A stretch of DNA of 64,000 bases from Hyphochytrium catenoides. Its lineage: Eukaryota; Sar; Hyphochytriomycetes; Hyphochytriales; Hyphochytriaceae. This document shows, piece by piece, positions 47,701 to 58,289 of this stretch (the stretch's first letter is position 1; each line of letters begins with the position of its first letter). Location: the NCBI GenBank assembly GCA_900088475.1, contig FLMG01000529.1:1-64000 (forward strand), in the 5' to 3' direction. The notes beneath the pieces are model-generated. The model was not told where the DNA came from. It did no database searches and was given only the letters and a program-made list of their open reading frames with translations. Position numbers and translations under genes: made by a program.

Positions 47701-48587
47701 CTGTCAAACGCTCTGATTTGGAAGCCGTTGTCAGAGCTAAAGGCAAGCTTTCGAGAAAAATGGTGAGCAATAAAGGATGACATGGTTGCGCCAATATGTC
47801 GTCGCTAACGGTTTTCTAGATGGAAGGAGTGGACCCGGGCACAGGACGAATGGCGAGGCACAACAAGTCCCTTAAGCACCGGCGGAAGGGCCCGAACTCA
47901 CCAAATGACCCTTCTCCAGAAGAGCACCCTCTCATCCGAGACGGTGACGATCAGCTGCCACCAGACGACGCTAAGGAAGCTGCTCTAACCGTATTGTCTC
48001 CGCGAAGAGCTCAAAAACGAACTCCTCCAATGGATGAGGAGCGAGGTTTGGAAGGTAAATCCTATTCGGGAGTTATGCGTTCGATAGGTTATAACAGCCA
48101 CCTACTATTAGAGGAGGGATCCCGCCACAGTGCTGCCGAGTCGAACGACAATGCTTTCTTCTCTTCCGTGGTAAGAGTGTGCAACATAGCCTCTGAGTTT
48201 ATTTCTATAATTCTCACCCTCCCTTCGCATCTATCTGCTACTCAGGTGCACTTTGGGAAACCTCTAAACAGTGGATCAACCGCATACACTGCTATCACTA
48301 TCGATCCTTCTCCTCCTCAGGTGCCCTCCCTGATGCCTCTAGGCCAGTTACACAGTATGCTGGCAGCTTGTCTCTGGACTGGAGTGTATGTGCTTGAGGC
48401 AGGAAAGCTGGTTGGGGTGTTGGATGTCGACGATCTCTGCCGGCGGAGAAGCCGATGGAGTGGGAGTGACAACTATGGGCCCACGCCTCTGTCTCCTCCT
48501 AGTATGGAGCTTGCCAACAGCTTCGACGAAGAGCAATTGATTGACAGGGCTGACTTGCGATCTCTATCTCAGTCTCCTCGAGTTTAA
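44771..48587 (+). CDS. CLC-family chloride channel or transporter with C-terminal CBS domains
   Basis: An 18-helix CLC membrane protein in many exons. Visible in order: first helix [16 protein letters not shown] (about 44828-44875); [20 protein letters not shown] (45075-45135); the selectivity motif [13 protein letters not shown] (45165-45245); GGLSVGKM joined to [15 protein letters not shown] (45340-45480); [20 protein letters not shown] (45690-45745); [20 protein letters not shown] (the GxFxP motif, 46660-46720); [20 protein letters not shown] (46885-46945); and two CBS domains (47194-47460 region; 48340-48440, [18 protein letters not shown]). The start is uncertain because the first exon was not fixed. 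The gating-glutamate position reads Met (GKMGP), as discussed in the findings. The stop lies 29 nt from the end of the convergent helicase gene. Confidence 0.86.
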
Positions 48588-48616
48588 GGAGCCTGGAAGC
48601 GTTAGGCTGAGCGGCA

Positions 48617-50831
48617 CTACTTTTTCCGCAAACCGTACTTCCTGGGCGACTTCGCAGCTCCCCGCTGAAAGTGCTTAGCCTGCACTTTGTGGCCTCTTGA
48701 GGAGGCAGCTTTCTTTCCTCTTGGGCCACGACCAGAAGCACCCCCAGTAAAGCCTTTACTTTTAGCTGATCTGAACCTGAGTGCAGCCTCTTGCCGGCGG
48801 CCTCCAGAATCGCGGACTGGTTGGGCCATTGATGCAGCGGGCCTCGCACCCCTTGCCTGTCCTTTTACCGCCATTTTTCCTTTACCCCTCGTCTTGCGCG
48901 GCAGGGTACCTTGCCTACTCGCCTTTTTGTTGCTCTTGAGCTTTGCAGGATGAGAACTGGCGGGACTCGTCCGTCTCCCCTCTGTCAATCCAGCAGAAGC
49001 GACCTTATTAGGCAGCTTTGGAATAGGAGCAGTGTATCTTTCTTCTTCTTGTGAATCTTTCTGATTATAACGGCTTGACAGCCGCCGAGTGCGTTTATGT
49101 TCCCCGGGCTCCCCCTTCGCCGCCCTCACGCTGCGGCCAGGGCGGGCAATATCACCTCCTCGGATTCTGGTACCAGAAGATTCACCCTCAACTAGTGAGG
49201 ACTTAATCATGGCTCCTTGCTCCTCTAGGGCCCTCTTTATTGTACCGATAAGCTGCTGGTCTTTTGATGTGTAAAGGACCGTCACGTGGCCCTTCCTGCC
49301 AAACCTGGCGGTTCGCCTACAGGGTTCAAAATAAGACAAGAACATTATCAGTGGGCATATTGCCACAATGGCGGAGCTAATGGAACAGTAAGAGGCTTAC
49401 TGACCCTGCGCGGTGCAAGTAGTCTGTGATGGTCTTTGGCGCTTCCAACATAACGACATGATCAATATCGGAAATATCGAGTCCTCTGGCAGCCACGTCC
49501 GTTGATAGAAGGATGTCGACAGAACCATCCAAGAACTTCTGGAAGTTCAGATCACGGAAGTAGGCGGGCATGTCACTGTGAAGATTTACAGCCGGGAGGC
49601 CATTCTCTGATAAATAATGAGCAGCGGCTTGCGCCACAGGCCCTGAGTTGCAAAATACTAGTGTCTTGCGAGACTGCTTCCCCGTAAGAACAGTAGCCAG
49701 TGTACGAAACCGTTGCGCTGGAGCCTAAGAACGTTAGTCAGTTTCAACGCACATTTGGAAGCAGTGTTAGCCACTAGTAAGGGTATTCTTAGGTCTCTTG
49801 GGGCAGTACCGTCTTGACAAAGTCTTGCTGAAGACGTTTGGGCGCCTGATGAACAGTTGTGCCTGTGACCTACGTATGTTACGTGAGTTACCTCCAGCTA
49901 CCAGCCTTTGAGTGAATAATCTTACCACTTCAATCCCCGCGAAGGACTTCTCTATGACCTTGTCAAGCGGGGATTGTACAGTCGCGGCGGCCAGAATGAA
50001 CTGTGGCTTCCGTCCACGGTACTCTGCTCCTTTTCTAACGTTATCAACTATGGTCTCCACGTCCTGCTTGAAACCAAGAGCTTTGCTAAACATAGTGTCG
50101 GCCTCATCGATGGCAACCCAAGAGCAATACGACAGATGGAGACGCTCAAATTTGCGATGCGTCAGCAGACGTCCTGGGGTCGCAACGAGTAGGTCAAAAG
50201 GCTTTCTTAGGTCTGACTTCTGCCGGCCGATATCGCTGTTCCCTGTTGCAACTACCGCCCGGAACTTCACGTGATGCGCCAGCATACCAGCCACCGATGC
50301 AACCTGCCGGGCGTCTTCAATAGTCTTAAGGGAGATATAGATTTTTGATAGTCTCACCTGCTCAGCGAGCTCCTTGCTTGGGACTAACACCAAACCCAGG
50401 GGCCGACCTGGCTTATCGTGAATGCCATGAAGAGCTTCCCATCGCTTCAACTGGTGAATAATAGGCAAAAGGAAAGCCAGAGTCTTCCCTGTTCCTGTTT
50501 GCGCGACACAGAAGACATCTACGAAGGAGATAGGGGTCAGTTAGGAAATTTTTTCTCATGCTGATGTTAAATCAACAACTGGCTGATGCAAGCAGCTGCA
50601 CTTACCCTTTCCTGATAGAGCTTCCTCTACTGTTCTAGCTTGAATCTCAGTAAGTGAACTGATATTGGCATTCGCAAGTGCCGCCTTGATCTGAGGTAGG
50701 AGCTGGTCAAGCGTCGATGACGGAGTGTGCCCGAACCTCACACCACTGATATCGCTCCAGAACCGTGACCGTTTGACAGGCAGCAGTCCTCTGGAAGCGA
50801 AGCCCCTCCGCAACAAAGCTCCAGGAATCAT
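48617..50831 (-). CDS. DEAD-box RNA helicase, probably organellar, with a basic tail
   Basis: An ATP-dependent RNA unwinding or remodelling enzyme. The N-terminus MIPGALLRRGFASRGLLP resembles a mitochondrial presequence (an ATG at 50873 is an alternative). Motifs in order: Q-region ISSLTEIQARTVEEALSGK; I AQTGTGKT (50505-50480); Ia VPSKELAEQV; Ib TPGRLL; II DEAD (IDEADTMF, 50115-50090); III AAT (AAATVQ, in place of SAT); IV LVFCNSG; V STDVAARGLD (49515-49485); VI HRAGRTARFGRKG, split by an intron of about 90 nt (49406-49318). A long C-terminus (49230-48617) is rich in Lys, Arg, Gly and Ser, with KKASRQGTLPRKTRGKGK and RGKKAASSRG. This suggests RNA binding. The best candidates are organellar ribosome biogenesis or RNA metabolism. 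Confidence 0.88.
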
Positions 50832-51576
50832 TATAGGATGTTGCAAGGGTACTCTTGTCCCTAGCTGGCCCAAGCAGAGCTCCGTCCGCTATTGAAAGAA
50901 TGAGAGATCAGGTGGTGAAGTCTGCAGGTAACGCTTCTGCTGGCTGGTGGAGAGACAAGAAACCAACCAAAAAAGCTGCGGGAGTTCGCATCCACTTCTC
51001 ATAGGTAACCCGGTTACTGACCCTTGTTTGCCGGTTCTCGAGGTACACATAAGTACTTCAACACAAGTCATGATTATGGGCTACCCGGGTTGATTGTGAG
51101 GCCAGGGCGGGACGGTTGTCTGTTCAAAAAGAAAAACGAGAAAGAAAGAGAAAACGGAGAGGGAGAGAGGGAGAGAGGCAGAGAGAGAGAGACACACAGA
51201 GAGAGAGACAGAGAGAGAGAGAGAGCGACACACACAGAGTGACAGAGAGAGAGAGAGAGAGAGACGAAGAGAGGAAGAGTAAGAGTTAAAAAGAGTTCCT
51301 GTTCCAGCTCCGTTCCTCATCGGCACATTAGATCAAAGGCGCCAAACTCTATCTGCTGCATATCGCCACCAAGCTTTCGGTCATCTAGCAATAGTATCAG
51401 GGCAACGACTCGACCCTCAAACCCTCTTCCTCCTGCCACCCCAGAGGAACGTTCCAGTGTCTCCATAAGCTTAGCGCTCTTGGAAAATCTCTACAAGGTC
51501 GCGAAAGGCCTCTTCGAGGGTTCGATCGAGCCGTAAGCAGGTTCTGGTTGATCATCAGCACCTATCTACGGTAGCA
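50832..51576. other. shared 5' region with a GA-rich microsatellite
   Basis: Lies between the divergent start codons of the helicase (-) and the coiled-coil gene (+). About 51120-51290 is almost pure purine with GAGAGA and CACACA runs on +, i.e. CT-rich in the helicase's sense direction. Confidence 0.6.
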
Positions 51577-52681
51577 ATGGATCCAGCACAATCGAAAAGA
51601 TATCAAAAATTACTCTTAGTCTTGCGGAAGGCGATTGATGTGTCCGTGGACAATGTTATCAACAAGGAGCTCGGCCCAGCCTTCAAGGATGTGGAGGTGA
51701 ATCACCAGGATCTTCAAGGGAGCGTCAAGGAAACTCTTTCCTCCGTCAAGGTGGACATCAATGTATGTAGAATATTCCTGGCAACGGCATTTACGAAGTA
51801 CGGCCGACTTACATAGTCATCTCAGCGAGAGGTCAGCGCGCTCTGCGACGAGAAAGAGCTCAACAAGAGGCTCCTTGCCTTTGACGAAGTACTAAAATCT
51901 CACCAGGAGAAGAAGAAGACAGACATAAACTTGCAAAGGTACGACGCTCTGTTCCAGGAAAAGGCTCCTTTCCTGTCCACGTTAAAGAGATTATCCATCT
52001 CCCTTCAGCCCTGATATTTACCTAGAAGAGAAGCCCGATGCTTTGATCAGGAAGGTGCGGATTGCGACAAAGCGAAAAGAGAAACTGCTCCTTCAGAAGA
52101 GACTCCAGGAAATCGAGGCAGAGAATGAGGAATTGGAAGGCTCTCTGCAACACTCTCGGATTTCTGCCCAAAGTGGCATTGATGCACTGACAAGCTATGT
52201 GCAGTCTCTTAAGCCAGTTACGTGCTGAGAGGTTGGCTAAAGCCCAGCCCTCTCTTCTTCTTTTCTCTAGTGAATTGTATTCGCTAGTGATGACTTAGGA
52301 GTCAGTGCCACGAGGCGGGGAGTCATGAATGTACATGCAGCCGAATCGATCAGCGAAGCTTGAGGAGCATAGCATTCCATTCAGCTTGTCCCAGGCAGCC
52401 CCGTACACGTTGACGATGTGTGATATAGTCACAAATCTTTTCTTACACCGCTCTCTAGATCTCTTGCCATTCATCACTCTCATGGTCTTGCTCCGTATCG
52501 ATTGAAGTCTCCATCTAGTGCCACCGCTTACGTCTTATGCTAGGATCAGAGAGAAGTAACGAATAATCTTCGGGTTGCTATTGAGACACTGAGGCATCCG
52601 ACTGATACTGAACTGAGGAAGCTGACTGCTCGTGACCTTAGCTCTTCCTTGAGATGGAACAAGGCAAAAGATACTTCCTAG
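51577..52681 (+). CDS. coiled-coil protein, possibly an NNF1/PMF1-like kinetochore subunit
   Basis: Exons: MDPAQSKRYQKLLLVLRKAI to VKVDIN (51577-51763), REVSALCDEKELNKRLLAFD onward (51827-51939), SPDIYLEEKPDALIRKVRIA to SGIDALTSY (52008-52197), and a last exon beginning DQREVTNNLRVAIETLRHPT after an acceptor at 52543, ending at TAG 52681. If the last intron is not used, the protein ends at 52228. The helical heptad pattern (KEKLLLQKRLQEIEAENEEL) is clear. The layout of an alpha-helical N-part, a short linker and a C-terminal coil recalls NNF1/PMF1 of the MIS12 complex, but this is a fold-level impression only. It is divergent from the helicase gene. Confidence 0.5.
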
Positions 52682-53549
52682 GGGCTGAGGAGTGAAAGAT
52701 GCAAGAGAGTATCCCCATGGCCTTTTGCGTTATTCACTGATTGATTGCTTGATCAGGCTGCGACTCACAGCGATGCCTCAGTCCAACCACTGTAACCGTG
52801 AGCCCTTGAGCGGTCGCTAGACACTACGTTAATGATGCCGTCCTACTTTCCTTAGTTCCCCTCCTGCATCGAAACCTTCGTTACCCTTCCTAATCAGGAA
52901 TGACTATACCCCTATATTAGTACAGCTGTAGAGCTCCCTAGCTTCCTCCTGAGAGAAGGGCTGATGAGCAAAAGGAGCACGCAGCACATTGTTGGCAGAA
53001 GTCACGGATGGCCCCCTGCCTTTTGGAGATCCACTGGGGCGAGATGATAGGGGTTACCGGCTCTATACCCTCAACCGTCGCGTTCTTATACTCCCATCAA
53101 CTGTCCTCAGAAGTTCAGGACATCCTGTCGGCTAATATTATAGGTGTCTCCTCCCTTCCTGCTGCGGCTGTGATGGCTGCTTGTGCGCTTGATCCAAGCG
53201 AGCCTGTCATGGACAGCTTTATCTGAATCTTAATGGAAGGAGCTTCCTGACATCTAGTTGACGATGTTCCTTCTATTATCTGACATGTGATTGATGATGT
53301 TCTCTCATTTAAGCTTCCAACTGTTCCAGGGCAGTCTCTATCGCCCTAACAAGGTCTGCCATGTACTTCCGCCACTTTAAGAATAGTACCCAACTTAAGT
53401 GTTAGATTAAGTGGAGATAGAGATGAAGTCAGGTCCTTAGGCGGAAGTTTGAAGTTATGCTGAGCGCACCAAATGGTAGGATGTAGCCCGCATGGCTGTG
53501 GGCATCCACCACTGCTGATATTCCTTTGCTTTTGCGACTAGGATCACAT
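52682..53549. other. no supported gene
   Basis: The short frames have no family likeness. The first exons of the next large gene may be here, since the frame at 53550 starts at an acceptor rather than a start codon. Confidence 0.35.
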
Positions 53550-56500
53550 ATGTGCCTGAGGGCATCCTCTCCTGCACCTCATGAAGACCTCAATGAAGCT
53601 CCAGGAGAGTTACAAGCCACGATTAATGACAGCGTTCAGAGTGTTGAGTCTAAGTGTGGTGGTGTGGATGGACCAAAGGAAAGAGGTCTTAGTAAGGCGG
53701 AGTCGACGGTGCAGCTTGTTGTCAAGGCTCTTATAACGCATTTGCCTATCACGCTCCAAGAAGCAACCGGCTTCATTAAGGACGAGGACTCCTTTAAGGC
53801 ATTTCTTATGATTGCCAACAATGTAAGGCTAACTCTCTCCTCCCATCCGGCAGTTCGTCATCTCTTACATTGATTGGGTACTCCTTAACCTGTCCTGCAG
53901 GAGACAGCTTCCCAAGTAACGAGTTTCCTTCAGAGCCTGCACGAGTGCGGAGCCTCAATTGGCTCTTCTCTCCAGCGGGAGAAGTATCAGATCAAACTTG
54001 TGTATGCCATCCTGGACTTCATTATGGTGGCAGGGCAGAGTCCTTTCCCGGTAAGGATCAGTCGCTACGTGACTTCGAATTCACATCATAGATAGTTGAT
54101 GACAAAAGGAAGAGGAGGCTGGGCTAGCTGAAAACTGAACGGAGGCGAGACAGCGGTATTAATATTCTTTGTGATACCTGTTGGCTAGGTTCATGTCCGA
54201 TGGACTTATAGGATCTTGGCAAAAGTGTTCGCCGGCTTGCATGATCAAGAGTTTCTTACACTAAGCTGGGACTGGTTCTGCAATAGGAGACCTATGGGTA
54301 AGAGGATGGCGAAAGGTGTCTTTTCTCCATTGTCTTTGTTTATATTGAGCTAGTCCTCTAACCCCTTATCGAACCGCAGGACGACAGAGTCCACTAGTGA
54401 AATCCATCACCACACTCGAGGGTGATCCGTCTGCTGAGGTGGAGGTCGTCTCTGTTATCTGGCAGGTATCGAAGGGGCGCTTATTGCAGCTTCTGTTCTC
54501 TGTCCTTCCGGATAAAATCCGAGAGCCGGAGCGGTACATCACGGTATTATGGAAATGCCTGGAGATACTTTGCGCAAACCTGGAGTCAAGAAACGAGCTA
54601 GTAGAGAAGAAAATGATCCCTATCGCAACCGGTATGTAGGGACGACATAGAACGAAAGAGGAAACATGGGAGAGGAATGTAACTGCGGGTTATGCTCAAG
54701 GCACATGTCATGGCCACAGGCCCAATTATAGGGGTTAAAAGAGTTTGCACCTCCTAGTGAGCAAGAGAGGACCTAAGGACGTCGCATGAGTGGCAAAAGC
54801 CAACCGTTGGTAAAGCTTTGGTGAAAAGGCTTAGCAGGCCCAATCATCACCATTCTGACTAGATTTGCAGAGGTTGGACTTCGGCTTACGCAGCACGGAA
54901 ACTCTATGGCTGTCAGATGTAGCGCCTTATTCTTGCTGAAAGGGCTCTGGGAGACGTTCTACGCAGATGGAATTCTACCACATGACTTTGAGATGCACAT
55001 TGTGGCAGTAGTTAGAGATCTAATGTACGTTTCCTAGAACTAGTTTAGCTCTTTGAGCAAACTCTGAGAAGCTTGTCATTTCATGGGGCTTTCCTCGTCT
55101 CGCCCTTAGAACTGAGGGAGAGGAGCTCGAAGCACAGATCGTTGTGGCTTCAGTGATGATGGACTGGCTGGCCTTCTTCACACTACGCCGCTCGCCTCAT
55201 GGCAGCTTGCTGTTCAAGGAAGCTATTGCACTTGGTTTCAAACAGACGTTACCAGAGGTGAAGACTGATGAGGATCGCGTCCGTTGTTTCTTTTCTACAG
55301 GCCCCTGACGGTTTTCCAGTCCACTCCTTGAGCATATAGCGTGGTTTACTCACCAACGGTCTTCTCTCCTCCACAGCCCCTTTTTCAATACTTTTTGCAC
55401 TGCTTCGTTCGCCTGGTCGATGACCTCGGTCCAGCCTTACCGGTCGAAGTGCTGATAGAGCCTTTAAGCGTCTTCCTCTCTAGAGCGGGAGCGTTTCAGA
55501 AGCTCCAACTATACCCTCTTCTCAACGCCATCTCACGTAGCGAGCGGCTCACTGCAACCACAAGTCTCCGACTAGTAGACATTGTGGCCCCGTGGGCCCT
55601 GGAAGTCTCGTCCTTCGCACCTTGTGTACGGAATGTGCTGACGACCCTTCTGTTGAGGTGGCCAACAAACGATCTCGTAAAGCAACGAGCTTTAGACTTG
55701 GCTAGGGTACGGTTATGTCATAGTGAAGGGTCTCTGCATCTGACACTCTCTAGCTTTTTTGANNNNNNNNNNNNNNNNNNNNNNNNNNNNNNNNNNNNNN
55801 NNNNNNNNNNNNNNNNNNNNGCTTGAGGCCTGAGACCGAAAGGTCAATCCTCATCTTGTGGTAGGGCTAACTTTTCTCTTAGACTATGCTACTCTTCCAC
55901 ATCCGAGCTGAAGCAGTATTGAAGTCGTTCGAGCCAATGGACCAACAGGATGAACGGCGAAAAGAAGAGCTGCGACTGCAGCAATGGCTGGCCATTAGTC
56001 TGCTTCAGGTACTGAGTTGTGTGGATTGCCGGAGCTTTCGTGACTACATGAAGATGAAGTTGGACGAGACTATTGTAAAGTCACGAGGTACGCAATTTGC
56101 TATTGCCATCTAGGGGCGGCCCATCTTCTCCTTTAGTTTAGTTCCTGGGCAATATATGCCCGAGTTGAGACGGCTGAGCTACACGCTGGTCATGCTGTAG
56201 GAAGATGGGACACTCCTTTGAGCACGCAGTTTGTGGCGTTCTACTTCATCAGTAGTGCAAACCCACCTGTAAAGGTTGCATGCAATGCGCTGATCCTAAC
56301 CTTATTATACTTCGCGTCTAATGGTATATGCCGAACTCCCCCGCGCTGCACCAGAGACCTTAGGAGGCAAGGCAGATGCTCGTCTGATAGAGCTGCGAGA
56401 CCTGTTGTGCAGAAAAGATTCTCCAGGGACAGTTGGAGATAGTGGCAACTGGTGGCTCCCAAATCCGCACTACGTCATGTCAGGAAAGTCAACTGGGGTT

Positions 56501-58050
56501 GACAGCAGAGGTAGGGGTTCCTCATTTGCTATCCAGTTGCTCTTTTCCAACTATATGCAATCGACTATATAGTCCACCCTTAAGCTTGTCCCTATTCCTG
56601 TTTGCTGTCAATTTGAGTGCCGACGTACCCAATTCTTATGCACTTCCACTGTAAGGTCAACTGGTGGGCAAGCAGATGAAGGGTGTGATCAACTCCAGTA
56701 GAGAGCTTGTACATCTCGATGACACGCAGGTGAGGCGCAGCTACGCGTTATTGGACTGCCATTATCTCAATGACGCACAACCGAGCTACCTAGTTGACAA
56801 TCTTCAAACTTCAGAGGATCTGCCATGGTGTCCAGCGCAATGACATCCAAAGAAGGCGCGTTATAGGCCCCGAGAAAAGCTTTCCAGCACTTTCCTCGAA
56901 GCCTTCTGCTTCATTTTTTCTCCACATACCGTCATCTGCCACTCCTACTACCCTCCCCATCGCCCCTAGCGCTTTCAATTCACCCCAGATGGGGACGCAG
57001 AGAGTACAGCACGATCAGCTGGAAGACGGCATCGTGAGACTTTCACCAAGCTTCTCGGACCCAATCTCTGTACCGCTCCAGGAAAGGCACGGGCCAATAA
57101 CTGGCATGGCTAAGAAGAGGAGTAACCAGTAAGGACCCAGTACTCCTGCCTGAATGTAACATTTCTTCAGATGCTTAATCCTGTCATTGCTCTGTGCAAT
57201 TCACACTCCCCAACAGCTGTACATTCTTCCAGAGGTCTGTTTCCTGCGCGGGAACTAACCTGTTCACCCCTCTTACACATTGCTGCCACATTTCTGACCA
57301 TATGTTGCGGTCTAGGGAAGGACTTTTTCAGCCTTGGCTTTCAGTTCTGAAGAAGTTGTTCGATCTCTACAGCGGAGATCTCCACTCAGCCGGTAAACAG
57401 TCCCTTCTGAAGGTTCCAGTTCTCTTCTAAATTTCCGTCAGCGGATCTCTGCGTGTAGCCTCCTTCATATCACTAAGGCATTGCACGCACGCTTGGTCCT
57501 TAACGTTGCCTGGATCCTCTAATTAGGGCTACCACTGCTATCACTGCCTTCTTGGTTGGAGCTATGCTGCGACTATCAGATTGTACCTCGCCTCATGACT
57601 TCAAAGCAATCCGTCAGACTATTCTGGGTCCAGGCAAACCGGAAGTTAGAGAAAAGGAGACGAGACGCCATGCGATTTGGCTCGTTCCTCTCCCTCTTGG
57701 GAGAAGTATCACAATCGTTTGGGTTTGGGTCGGCCCAGTACCTTCTTCCCTACGATCGTGCCGCCTGTCTTGTGTACCACTTTTGGTACTTCAGCGACAC
57801 AACCATGCAGACGGAGGAACCTGACGGAACAGCCCCGGAGATGGAGAAAGCAAGAGACTTGTTGGAAGATGGCACCAAAGTTGCTCTTCTGACGAGGAAA
57901 GAATGGGAAGATACCTCCCTATGGATCCCAAAGTTCGAGATTCCTCGATCAACTCAACTCTCTCTTCCATGGGCTACAGCTTTGGAGTGCGTGAGCCAGC
58001 TCCTTTTTGAAGCTTTGGGATTCCATATCCTTCCCATACTGCATCCGAGG
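53550..58050 (+). CDS. large alpha-helical (ARM/HEAT-like) protein of unknown function, start not found
   Basis: Exons on + joined by frame include: 53550-53822 (DLNEAPGELQATINDSVQSV, LVVKALITHLPITLQEATGF); ~53901-54050 (TSFLQSLHECGASIGSSLQR); 54370-54630 (VISVLPDK-like helices, VLWKCLEILCANLESRNEL); ~54870-55010 (GNSMAVRCSALFLLKGLWET); 55108-55260; 55375-55762 (FLHCFVRLVDDLGPALPVEV); then an assembly gap, and further exons near 55890-56090 and 57540-58050 (LPYDRAACLVYHFWYFSDTT). The dense hydrophobic helical pattern resembles ARM/HEAT-type solenoids, without a diagnostic repeat. It probably continues into the C2-like region downstream, making a protein of well over 1,000 residues. The family is not identified. 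Confidence 0.5.
55763..55820. other. assembly gap (58 N)
   Basis: Fifty-eight N within the large unknown gene. An exon end or an intron may be missing here. Confidence 0.99.
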
Positions 58051-58289
58051 TGAGCAGGGTCATAGGATATCAAAATTGGAATATTGGGCCACCATGAAAA
58101 ATTCCAACAGTACCTCACTTGGCTTTGTGATGCTTCATCTTCGACTCTAACCGAGCGCAGTGGCCGCAGACTTGTCAATCCCTCTAAAATCTCATTCCCT
58201 GGATTCAGCTTGCATTAAAACCCACCTAAACCGATTCGTGCTGAGATGTCCGCCGGGTTTGATTGCGTTACTTCTGAACTTTCCTCATT

